Source of the DNA: Echinostoma caproni
Lineage: Eukaryota > Platyhelminthes > Trematoda > Plagiorchiida > Echinostomatidae
Assembly (NCBI GenBank): GCA_900618425.1
Contig: UZAN01044561.1
Location: 21,512-35,725 of the forward strand
Direction: 5' to 3'
DNA: 14,214 bases
A program made the position numbers and the translations under genes. Of this stretch, positions 1 through 8,338 are shown in pieces (within the stretch, counting starts at the first letter, position 1; every line of letters starts with the position of its first letter). Below the pieces are notes generated by a model. That model did no database searches and was not told the origin of the DNA. It saw only the letters and a list, made by a program, of their open reading frames with translations.

Positions 1-1330
1 TGGCCCCCATTCGGGATACCCCAACGGAAGCCAGATCCGAGCACAGTCTGTTTAACCCTCTGCGCCACGTCATAGCCTGTCCACTTCGCTCTTTCTTCCA
101 GCCTTGACCCATAGTGTAAGGTGTGGCAGCCGTTTCTCAGTGGATCGTAGGACGTGCCCTAGTCACCTAAAACGATGGAGTGATATTATTTTACTCAATG
201 AAGGACTATCTGATCCTAACACACGTCGTCTCACCTCATCGTTATTCACGCAATGCCAGCCATACAGCAATGCGGTGCGTACACACGCTCTTTCAGTGAA
301 ATGGATGTCGCGCGGGCGCCAGAGATGCCGCAGATTGGTATACGCTAATCTAGCTTTGGTCACGCGTTGAGAGATCTTGCCCACACCGCCAGCCGTTATC
401 CAACTCCCATGGGTAGACAAAGCTTTCGACTACTTGCAAGGTATCATTACCCAACGAAAGTTCAGGAGCGGGTTCTTGCCAATCTTGCAACAACACTTTG
501 CGCTTTAAAGGTTCAAAAAAACATACTATAGCGAGTAACCTCAATTGTCAAACGATTCAGTGACTCGCGAGTAGTCGGTTGGTTGTCATCGAATAAGGCA
601 ATATCATCGGCATACCGTAAGTCTACGATTCTGTCTCCAGGACGAAGCTCGACGCCAGCGTTCGCTGCGTTATGTAACGCGTTTTGTTGGACATCATCTA
701 TGACAAAGTTGAAGAGAAGCGGAGACATAGGAAAATCCTGTCGCACCCCACTGGTGACAGGAAAAAGGGTGAAAATTCACCATAGGTCCTAACCTTCCCC
801 GAGGTCTGGTGATAGAGCGCTTTGAGGAGCGAGACATACTTCTCGGGTACTCCGTATCTCTGCAAACAGTTCCATAGTGCGGGGCGGTCGATAGAGTCGA
901 AAGCCGCTCTGATGTCTAAAAACAGGACAATGGTTTGTCGTCTGTATGTGTGACAGTGTTCTAGTAGCTGACGAAGGGTGATGATTTGATCTATGCATCC
1001 ACGGCGTGCACGAAACCCGGCCTGCTCCTCGCGGATTTCCTTCTCACGGAATGGGCATAACCTGCGTAATAAAACGGACGCTAGCAACTTCGGCGCTATT
1101 GGCATCAAACTTATGCCCCTGTGGTTGGAACAAGTGTTGCGACAGCCCTTCTTGCAGATGGGTGTGACAATCGATTCTTCCGATGTTTGTGGTACACTTG
1201 CAATTTACCAGACCCTCGAGAACCATCTCAAAAGTTCTTTTACGAGAGCTTCGCCATCTTTAAAGAGAGCAGATAGCAGGCCGTGTGATCCAGCTGCTCT
1301 GTAGCGTTTCGGGGCTTGAAATTCCTTTTG
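1..1330 (-). pseudogene. Reverse transcriptase domain of the LINE, broken and cut by the window edge
   Basis: RNA-directed DNA polymerase of the LINE. In order on the minus strand: the leader KRYRAAGSHGLLSALFKDG (near 1290), QAGFRARRGCIDQIITLRQ (near 1010), motif A FLDIRAAFDSIDR (catalytic Asp at 914-916), VRQDFPMSPLLFNF (motif B, near 740, with the usual RQG reading RQD), motif C LRYADDIALF (YADD at 603-614), then the thumb-side segments KRKVLLQDWQEPAPELSLGN (near 500), KARLAYTNLRHLWRPRDIHF (near 350), VLGSDSPSL and SLHRFR. The next Trp codon has become TGA, followed in frame by LGHVLR. A last frame change near 100 leads to WKKERSGQAMTWRRG. A base lost in the T run at about 765-769 separates motifs A and B. 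No RNase H is seen. Confidence 0.9.
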
Positions 1331-1929
1331 GATCTTCGCTTCAGTGGGCAATCCCGTGGATAGTGACCAGGGGGCACTCCCAAAAGGACTGCTTGTGGCA
1401 GCCAGCGCGGAGGGATGGTATATCTCCGATCTGAAATGGCCTGCCCAGCGTCGGTGAAGGCTGTTTATCAGCGTGCCGTCTGCTTCGCAGATTGTTTCAC
1501 TAACGCACTGTCTTTTGGGGCCTGTGATACGGATGAGCTGGAATAGTTGCCGGATATTTCGACATCCAGCTACTGATTCCACCTCCTTTGCACGTAGCGT
1601 CCATCAGGCCTCTCGGTCAGCTTTTAAGCTCTTTGTTAGTTCACGCTTCTTAGAGGCGCTGTTCATCATACTTGCGGTCTGCCGGGATTGCCCAATGTGC
1701 GTCAAGAAGTCTGAGGGGATTGGACCCAATGATTTACAACTGTGTGGGTTAAGCCACAGGTGTGCAAACCGGCTGAGTGTATTGCGTTTCGAATGGTTGT
1801 CCAGTGTTGATCTACGCTTCGTGGTGGGGTAGCAGCTAGATTCGCTGCCAACTCGTTTTGGTAATTGGCTAGGACGGCCGGATCAGAGAACTTGATGACG
1901 TCAAGCTGTTTGCATCGCATCTTTTTGTA
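1331..1929 (-). pseudogene. LINE linker between endonuclease and reverse transcriptase
   Basis: This stretch is the part of the element's single long ORF between the two enzymatic domains. The frame at 1929-1702 gives a readable protein with VIKFSDPAVLANYQNELA and the dipeptide-rich HWTTIRNAIHSAGLH. After a stop-rich gap the frame at about 1560-1331 gives CVSETICEADGTLINSLHRR and the start of the RT leader, TGLPTEAKIQKE. I assign no catalytic role. The two readable blocks are in different frames, so at least one indel lies between about 1700 and 1585. Confidence 0.7.
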
Positions 1930-2220
1930 GCCACCAAATAGCATAGACAACTTGGCACAAACCAGTGCGTGGTTGAAGTCCAAGCAGGTACACCGACACG
2001 AACGGCACACATGCTTTCCATCTATAGTCAATAGCTATATGATCAATCAAACTCCACGTCTCTGCCGAAGAGGGGTTACGCCAGGTGGCGAGGTGACGCT
2101 TGGAGTGTCTGAATTTCGTGCTAACGAGGAATAGGCCGTGTTCTGAGCATATGCTAAGAAGTCTATCCCCATTATCTGAACAACAGCTATCAAGGTCATG
2201 ATGGCCACCAAAGTGAATCT

Positions 2221-2223
<3 letters not shown>

Positions 2224-2254
<31 letters not shown>
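2224..2254. repeat. (AT)n microsatellite
   Basis: An uninterrupted alternating A/T run of 31 nt (about 15 units). It lies inside the endonuclease region of the decayed LINE, at the left edge of the segment that separates its two halves, and is probably length-polymorphic. Confidence 0.97.
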
Positions 2255-2255
<1 letters not shown>

Positions 2256-2465
2256 CACCGGCTTGTAGACAAGCATGGTTACAACGCTACAACAATGATA
2301 AGGGATAGGTCAATTGGGGGTACAGAACAGAGTGCAAAAAGAGTGAAACAGTTAAACACGGGAAAAGGAAAAGAACTGGGATAGCAAAATTTTGTGTGTT
2401 TCACCGTCACCTTTTTGATATTCTTTTGTGTTGTTTGTTGTTTTTACGGGGCACGGGATTCCAGG
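2256..2465. other. Insert or unalignable segment within the LINE endonuclease
   Basis: Recognisable endonuclease sequence stops near 2465 and resumes near 2215 on the minus strand. Too few residues of the domain are missing to fill the roughly 200 nt between, so this looks like inserted or replaced DNA. It is AT-biased, with a T/G-rich patch near 2400-2450, and has the (AT)n tract on its left side. I see no ORF and no clear terminal repeats or target duplication. Confidence 0.5.
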
Positions 2466-2985
2466 AGGCAGACCGTACATTATGCGCACCACTAAATCTG
2501 ATCGAGTGACAAACGACCAACGCGTGCGTTTATATCTCTGACCAGGATCACGATATCCGTCTTAGGTGCTTTAAGAAGAAGCTCGTCTAGGTTGTGATTG
2601 AATGGTTCTTGGCTGCATCCAGTCTACAGTCTGGGATCGTATGCAGAAACCACGAGTAAACATCGATCGTTTGGTTTCGGCTTTACTTGAGACTCTGAGT
2701 CTCACTACGCATAGTCACTTATCTAGTTGGATCCAATCCAATAGACCACCCTCGACCCTGGCGCTCAAGGCATTGCCAACGTCTGCTTGACCAGACGCGC
2801 AGTTGAAACGCTTCTTTCGGTTCGGTGGGAAAGGTTAATCGGATCACTGAGCTCGGGTCCTAGATGCGTGTTTTCGAGAGGCAACACATCAATCTCTTGA
2901 CTTTCGAGCCTACGAGCCAAACCTGCTTGTTGCCCTATACGCATTAAGGTTCTAGTGTTTAGCGAAGCCAGTTTGAATGCAGAGT

Positions 2986-3554
2986 GCGGTCGGAGGAATG
3001 GACTGTTCGGCTCCGAATGACAGGGTATTGCTGAGACAGATGTTAAGAAGGATAGCGGTGAGCTACGACATGAACCTACGTCAATGGAACCATTCGGGAT
3101 GAGACATACAATGGGAAGAGTGGGTGGGGGTAGTTGGAAGTGTTGCGTGCACAATTGGAGAAGAGAAACTTTCACGTGAGTGTCAGCATCTGAGCGGTGT
3201 ATGAATACATGAGTCCATGGTTAGATTATAGGCGTGGTACTACTCGGTTGCCCCGGGTCGAAGTACAGGGTTTTCTTGGGGAACCTTATTAGGAACGTTT
3301 GGTTAGAGAGTCTGGCGCATAAGACAACGGAGTGGAGTAGGATGTCCACGATCCTCTGTGAGCTGGTGACCAAGGGGGCGGGAGGGGCAAATCATACACT
3401 TTTCGAATGTGGCGAATTATCCAGGGTACCCAGATTGTCCTTGAGGCGTGCATTTGCCGGTGAGCGTCACGGTGGTCAACTCCAAAGGTTAAACTGAGAC
3501 CGGTTCGGTTGCACCGAGGATCGTTGCCACTATGAGATTCCTACGCCAGGCGTG
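2986..3554. other. Unassigned DNA upstream of the LINE
   Basis: No gene or RNA recognised. The minus-strand frame that enters the LINE endonuclease is open from 3175 to 2986 but resembles nothing I know, and may be the element's leader. A plus-strand ORF of 87 codons at 3234-3497 has no recognisable motif and no splice context, and I treat it as chance. Confidence 0.5.
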
Positions 3555-3727
3555 GGTTCTTTTGCCAACTCCCCTAGACTAATTACCGGTGGAAAGTGCC
3601 GGGCATTCGCCTTTACCCTCCCAAATTAGTGTTAACACCTCCGTCGCTAGAAGGCCGTGAGTAGGACTCCCTCAACAGAAGCTATTTGAGGCGCTTGGTC
3701 GTTTGGGAGTATCTCCGGAGGAGTTCG
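3555..3727 (+). repeat. Dispersed repeat fragment, copy 1 (LINE 5'-region-like)
   Basis: This stretch matches 13190-13380 on the same strand. The best part, 3651-3712, agrees with 13302-13362 at roughly four bases in five, sharing blocks such as GTGAGTAGG and CAGAAGCT, and the left end shares CCAACTCCCC. The other copy sits immediately upstream of a LINE endonuclease start, so this is probably an orphan piece of that element's 5' leader. It points in the opposite direction to the LINE at 1-2985 and so is not that copy's own leader. Confidence 0.7.
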
Positions 3728-3889
3728 GGTTGAGTAACCATTTCGGAAAACCTTTTTGCTCAGTTATCAGGCTTTTGCCCTTCATATTGGTCGAAAGCGG
3801 AACAGCCTAAGTATACTCTAGTGAACACATTATCAATATCTTACTGCAAAATCATCAACTAACGGATTAATAACGGAACAACAATTAAA

Positions 3890-4998
3890 GAAACACAGAC
3901 AGTTACCACGAAACATGGAAATTATCATGGCGAACCGTGTAAGGGATCTGGTATCTTCTTACCTAATAATTCAGATTATCTCACAGAGGCAGCGACAATT
4001 CCTAATGATGAATCGAAATTCAGAAAAATGTCCCACGATAATGGCAAGACATCCCAAATGAAGGCCCTTCATACGAAAACTTGAACGAAAGGGTTCTACA
4101 GATACCGCCACGTTTGAACGGGTTCGTCCAACAGGGACAACGTTTCCACGGTAGTATGGGCTGCCCAAAGTACACAAGAGTGGAGTTCCCCTCCGGCCAA
4201 TCCTGGACATATGCAACTCTCCCTACCATGTGGTAACCAAATAGGTGGCTCATCTTCTGGTACCGGTGAGAGTGACGTTGACTCATAGGTTTGAGGAAAT
4301 AACCAGTCTCATTGACGCCTTGAGTGGCTCAACTATCAAAAATCGCCATATGTTTTCACTAGATATTACATCTCGGTTTCCATCGGCAAACAACTGATTA
4401 TCTGTGTACCTATATAAAAAGCAACGGGATTAATGTAGGCCTACCGACAAATGACCTCAAACAATTGTTATTTTTCTGCCTTCACAATGTGCAATTCAAG
4501 TTCAATGAGGAAACCTCTTGCTAGAAAGACGAGTCCGCACTGGAGCCCTTGTTTGCCGATGTTTTTGTTCAAACTAGAAAACGGTCTGCTTATCACACAT
4601 ATCGAACAATGCGTACTGTAAAAACGTTACTTCGATGATATTTTGCGCTTGGTCGTTTCTACAACGGACTGTACATTGGTAGTTGAAATTCATTATTGAA
4701 AATGAAGCAAACAATCAACTAGCGCATTTATATGTCTGCCTAACTCGTTGTAATGACGGGTCCATCAGGCAGTCAATACACAGGAAGGCGACATGGTATG
4801 AGCAGGATAGAGTGCCAGGTTCTGCTACCTTCTTCCGTATTTATTCCTTCAATTTCTCCTGCGAAGCAAAGTATGTTTGCCGCACGACCAGGTGCGTCCG
4901 AGCGCATCTGTGAACATCATCCTGAGTGGTTGAGAAATGGAGTAACTAAATCAATCACAAGTGTGGTCGTGTCGCCCCTTGTCGATACATCACCATGA
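3890..4998 (+). mobile_element. Decayed Penelope-like element, reverse transcriptase region
   Basis: Plus-strand frames give the Penelope-like RT in order. KGSGIFLPNNSDYLTEA starts at 3941 and is followed by DESKFRKMSHDN. FERVRPTGTTFPR is followed by a stop and then YGLPKVHKSGVPLRPI (4155-4202); the YGLPKxHK block is the hallmark of this class. Next come NSPYHVVTK, RFEEITSLIDALSGS (4287), FSLDITSRFPS (motif A, Asp at 4362-4364), GINVGLPTNDLKQLLFFCLH (4427-4486), FKFNEE, PLFADVF (near 4550), KRYFDDIL (motif C, YFDD at 4628-4639) and FIIENEANNQL, CNDGSI, HRKATW (4685-4800). After that PSISP and ERICEHH lie in another frame. At least four frame changes or stops make it inactive. A faint continuation may reach about 5185. 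No GIY-YIG endonuclease is visible, so the 3' part is missing or unreadable. These elements are known in schistosomes and other flatworms. Confidence 0.85.
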
Positions 4999-5859
4999 CC
5001 GAAGCGTTCTGACCCATATATGGAGTAAAAACGGAATGGTCTAAACACCGCTGTTTCGCATTCTAGCCACAGCGGAGGCATTTAGTATTCGTCTTCACAA
5101 CCCCACCCCCTCTGTGTGCTCAAAAACAGTTTGTGCAGGTACCCAATCTCCCGTGACTAGATTGCCGATAAGTGACCTGTCATGAAGCATGGGAGCAAAT
5201 GATAATTCGGGTCCAATTATGATACAAATTGTTGAATACTTAGACTACTTTTTCTTTGTAAATCCTTATTATATATTACTGGTCATATACATTGTCTTCA
5301 AAATGGTATGATTAGGACAAATCAAATTTACTGCTCAGTCATGTGAGTGGTAAGTCACGGCACTGTTTGCAATGTCCTGTTCAAGGTCCATTCGTCTCTT
5401 TTAGTCCATTTATATTGCATTAGAACGATGGCATGTATATACAGCTAAACTGCAACGTGTTCAAATCGGTGTACTTTAGCTTTTTTTACCTGCAGTGTAT
5501 GCGTCTCACGTGGTGTTAGTGTAATAGTGGTGTGCACGCGCGTGCCTGTGTTCTTGTCAATAGCTAATCTAAATTAGAAATCTCGCACACTCACAATCAT
5601 AAATTTAACACAGTCATGTTATAGACGTTGACCTGGTTTATGTACTTTCGTTTTATTGCACGATGTGCGCGTTGAGTGAGACCTGTCTGGAGCACAGATT
5701 TGACGTCTCACGATTAGGTGAAGGTTCAAGACCATCTAAGCAATTGACACTACAGTCATTTTGACGACATCTTTGGTCGTTGTCATCCTGGCTGATTGCA
5801 ACTATTCAGTCTTCCCGTGCTAACAGCTACTCCTCTGTTTTTCTCATTGACTCCAACAG
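4999..5859. other. Unassigned DNA, probably the tail of the Penelope-like element and then intron
   Basis: Up to about 5190 there may be a degraded remainder of the Penelope-like ORF (a weak TRLPISDLS reading near 5155). From there to 5859 the sequence is AT-rich, has no ORF of note, and ends in a pyrimidine-rich tract and CAG at 5859, so it is most likely intron of the gene whose exon starts at 5860. A GGTTCAAGACC near 5733 resembles a Pol III B box but has no partner A box that I trust. Confidence 0.5.
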
Positions 5860-6418
5860 GGAGGAACCGATGCCCTTAAGGCCTTGCTTCGTCAGCGTCA
5901 CAATCCTGATTTGGCGGGTCCACAAACTGCTCCGGGAACCAAATCACTAGAGTCTAGTTCGGCACACAAAAGCGAAGTTCAGCAGTCCGAACCAACGTCG
6001 CAGTCATCTGAGGTCCCGAGTTCCGTGCTCGCATCAGTAACAAAGACCTTGGATTCTGTCATGCAAAACGTAGAATACCCACCCGCTCCGAAAGCGTCTG
6101 GTACAGACTCTCAGAAAATAAAACCCTTTGTTGCATCTAAACTTCCCGGTCCCACATTGCCCGTAGTCAATCAGGCTGGGTTACTCGATTGGTCCGAGGA
6201 ATCGAGAGGACAAGCAGATAAACCAGTCATCCCTCTGCCGGATCTGGATTCAGTTGAAGCATGGCTCTCAGCAGCTAATACATCACAGACGGCCCGGGTC
6301 AGTGTACGATCACTTCTACTGTCGCGTCGAAAACTAACCACAGTGCCAATAGGGTGAGCGAAATCAATTTTTCCGCCTAAATCTCAATTTTTACCATTGC
6401 AGGAGTGCGTTCAAGTGA
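5860..6418 (+). CDS. 3' coding exons of an unidentified Ser/Pro/Gln-rich host protein (partial)
   Basis: Two exons are proposed: 5860-6353 (494 nt) and 6403-6418, joined across a 49-nt intron. The first begins after a pyrimidine tract ending CCAACAG, in phase 0, with GGTDALKALLRQRHNPDL. It stays open for about 165 codons and ends at a donor reading AGG|GTGAGC, in phase 2. Splicing to 6403 completes a Gly codon and adds only SAFK before TGA. The product is rich in Ser, Pro, Gln and Thr and looks largely disordered, apart from a more ordered, leucine-rich tail (LPDLDSVEAWLSAANTSQTA, then a basic LLLSRRK). No catalytic motif, membrane segment or known domain is visible and I do not recognise the family. 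Without splicing the same frame would stop at 6355-6357, so the C-terminus differs by only a few residues. Upstream exons and the start codon are not identified; the open frame also offers no convincing ATG, which fits an internal exon. Confidence 0.65.
6354..6402 (+). other. 49-nt spliceosomal mini-intron
   Basis: The segment starts GTGAGC and ends TTACCATTGCAG after a T-rich stretch, with a plausible branch region (CCTAAAT) about 25 nt before the acceptor. Very short introns of this size are known in flatworm genes. The call depends on the border consensus alone. Confidence 0.55.
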
Positions 6419-7054
6419 TTTTTTACAACTACACTGCCAGTTGTGCATGCACCAGACAGTAGAGACATCCAGAAAGGCTGTTTCGATTCTGGATGTGAAG
6501 TATTGGGTGGTAACAGTCATATACCGTTGTGAATTATTGACGACTCTTAAGATAATGAATGACTGCTGGAAATGAATTCCCTAGAATTAGACTTCTAGAA
6601 CTTTTTGTAGCTGTGTTCCGTCTTCCTAAACGATGAAACACCATAGCAGTCTGCGTTACAATTAAATTGTATATCATTATTGTACGCATGATTGGCACGA
6701 GTCATGCACCTTTCCCCGTAGATTTCCTCGTTAAGAAACTTTTTAAAGACAAATTGTGACCGAAAGATCAAGGATAATGACCCTTTCGCAAACTGCCAAA
6801 AAGCTTTACCAGTTTGTTTTACGCAAACGGATGTAGGCTTTGGTACCACAGGATCAAGCTATTAGATGATTGGAACTAGTAGGGGTTATCAACGGGTTGC
6901 CTGTCGCCTGTGCGCATCTACTCCCTAACCCGTAATCAACCACTGGCGTTGGGGCATCTTCTCAATTTCTCTGCAAAATTAGTCCACTGTAGTTCTCCAT
7001 TTTCTGTTTGACTTTACTTTCAACTTACTCGTCTTTCTCCTACTGTTCATCCAG
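6419..7054. other. 3' UTR or intron, nothing else seen
   Basis: If the gene ends at 6418 this is its 3' UTR. The only polyadenylation-like hexamer I see nearby is ATTAAA at 6661-6666; no AATAAA is present in the right place. If the exon at 7055 is used instead, the region is intron. An 84-codon minus-strand ORF at 6595-6849 has no recognisable feature. Confidence 0.4.
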
Positions 7055-7160
7055 ATGGGTGGCCAAAAGACAGCAACGAAAACCGGAGCACGAAAGTGCG
7101 TGGTTGGTGGTTGTGCAAACTGAACTGAACTGTAATCAACCTATGTATTATCTGCCGTGA
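7055..7160 (+). other. Possible alternative terminal exon of the same gene
   Basis: A strong acceptor precedes it: a long C/T tract (TCTTTCTCCTACTGTTCATC) and then CAG at 7052-7054. Joined to the phase-2 donor at 6353, the reading frame completes a Gly codon and continues WVAKRQQRKPEHESAWLVVV and QTELNCNQPMYYLP to TGA at 7158-7160. This adds about 35 residues with a basic stretch and a hydrophobic stretch. In another frame the exon begins with ATG and gives a 22-residue peptide, which I consider less likely. RNA evidence would be needed to choose between this exon and the one at 6403. Confidence 0.4.
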
Positions 7161-7834
7161 TTCAAAAACTGTGGTTTTCCTTTTTGTACACCGCTCGGAA
7201 GGTTGACACTGCCCTGTCTAATAACAGATAATAATAATAATTCTACTATTACTAGTGACGTCATTTAACAAAGCGGTGCCTGGGCAATTATATTCGTTTA
7301 TTACAGATTACGCTTAGGATATCGATTATTCGGCCTACTTGTAACAAGACATCTCATTTGAAACATGTCATCACGATTCCCGGCAGCACACAGGGTAATG
7401 AGTGTAACAGTCCGTAGTTATTCTTAGGAGCACAGCAAGTCGCTCTGAATGGTCTTGTTTATTTGTGACCGTTGAAAGAAACTGCCAATTGCATCTTTTT
7501 GCGAACCACTCACAAATGCGTAAAATCTCCCAACACTGCTAATACGAATACTGCTTATAATAATAACCTTGATTCTTCCCTCCGATTTCTCTCTTTGCGT
7601 TGCGGATTCCGTTCACCACAATATGAATTATGCACAATCACCGTCAAATCGAACTGAACTTCAAAAGCCCTGGATTCCCTTCGCAAATGTTCGTGGTCTT
7701 AACCAGATTAGCGGTTCTGTTAACTATTTCCTTCACTTCTCTTCCTCTTTTGCTCCATTCCTGTTTCCAGTTTTTCAGTTTGAACAACCATTAACCATGC
7801 ATTTTCGTGCGCCGGTTTCAGTTGCTGTCTTTTG
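7161..7834. other. Unassigned AT-rich DNA
   Basis: No gene, RNA or transposon signature recognised. A short (ATA)n-like patch lies at 7226-7243. Overlapping plus-strand ORFs of 61 and 97 codons between 7472 and 7862 have biased, low-information composition and no motif; I treat them as chance. Confidence 0.45.
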
Positions 7835-8338
7835 GCTGCGTAAATCCAACGCGGGAGCGTGAACGAAGCACCCGTGTGAGAGGTTCTGGAGACCTGTCAC
7901 GCAAGGCCTTTGAATTTCGGTTCAGCGTGTTGTTCACTGGTGCGTTGATTATCGGTCCGCTTTTCGGGATCACCCGTTAGCCTCATGCACCCAATGAGAC
8001 AAGCGGAACGTGGACGGGACAGCACCTTATTGGCTGGGAGCTGCCCAGCTTGGGCGGGCGGTAGCTGTCCAATGAAGTGCGAAGACTTCTCCCACCGCCG
8101 AGAGGAAGCCCCAGGTACCCCGTTCCTACGTCCATCTAGCGGCGGTTTTTTCACCGGTAAACTGCCCCTCACCGTGTTTATTTACTGGAGTGACCTCTCC
8201 AGGGGCGGGTGTAGATAGAAGAAAGAAGCCAGGGGGCGCCCAAGCAGCTGGCTTGTGAGACTGAGCTTCGTCTGGCCTCTACCCGTTGACCTTTCAGGCA
8301 TGATTGGATCTCCGGCTGTTAGAAGCCATCCTGTGTAG
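7835..8338 (+). repeat. Dispersed repeat of about 0.5 kb, copy 1
   Basis: This stretch matches the reverse complement of 12042-12483 over nearly its full length. Shared blocks run from the left end (GCGGGAGCGTGAACGAA, then TTCTGGAGACCTGTCAC) through the middle (GTTCCTACGTCCATCTAG) to the right end (CTCTACCCGTTGA, CAGGCATGA and GCCATCCTGTG). Copy 1 has about 55 extra bases near 8035-8095. The repeat is GC-richer than its surroundings. It encodes nothing I recognise: ORFs of 77 codons (plus) and 91 codons (minus) are not kept as a shared frame. It could be a non-autonomous element or the untranslated end of a longer retroelement. Confidence 0.85.

Larger units (their letters stand above)
1..2985 (-). 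mobile_element. Decayed APE-type LINE (RTE-like non-LTR retrotransposon)
   Basis: Read on the minus strand, pieces in all three frames line up in the order expected of a non-LTR retrotransposon: apurinic-like endonuclease (about 2980 to 1950), linker (about 1950 to 1330), reverse transcriptase (about 1330 to 1). The element would have copied itself by target-primed reverse transcription. It is dead: the frame shifts near 2650, 2000, 750, 530, 420 and 100, and there are in-frame stops near 2728 and 145. The 3' end lies beyond position 1. Upstream of 2985 the same frame stays open to 3175 but I recognise nothing in it, so the true 5' end is unknown. The RTE-like assignment is inference from the compact APE-RT layout and the RT motifs; a related clade cannot be excluded by eye. 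Confidence 0.88.
1930..2985 (-). pseudogene. APE-like endonuclease domain of the LINE, broken
   Basis: The domain would nick target DNA to prime reverse transcription. From its start I see LASLNTRTL (near 2970, holding the conserved Asn), EIDVLPLENTH (near 2885, where the catalytic Glu is kept), LLDWIQLDK followed by a stop (near 2735), a frameshift to LLVVSAYDP (near 2650), DIVILVRDINARVGRL (near 2550, the GDFNA-type motif with G to R and F to I), then after an interruption SDNGDRLL, LVSTKFRH (an expected Asn reads Ser), ETWSLIDHIAIDYRW (near 2045, with the Asp-His pair) and, in another frame, DFNHALVCAKLSMLFGG (near 1975, the terminal conserved His). Motif order is intact although several key residues are mutated, so the enzyme is inactive. 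Confidence 0.85.

Noticed and set aside
3234..3497. 87-codon plus-strand ORF
   Set aside because: No motif, no splice or start context, and it lies between repeats; GC-rich sequence gives such frames by chance.
3971..4286. Two minus-strand ORFs of 81 and 88 codons
   Set aside because: They are antisense shadows of the Penelope-like reverse transcriptase read on the plus strand.
5690..5760. GGTTCAAGACC resembling a Pol III B box
   Set aside because: No convincing A box at the right distance and no tRNA-like pairing around it.
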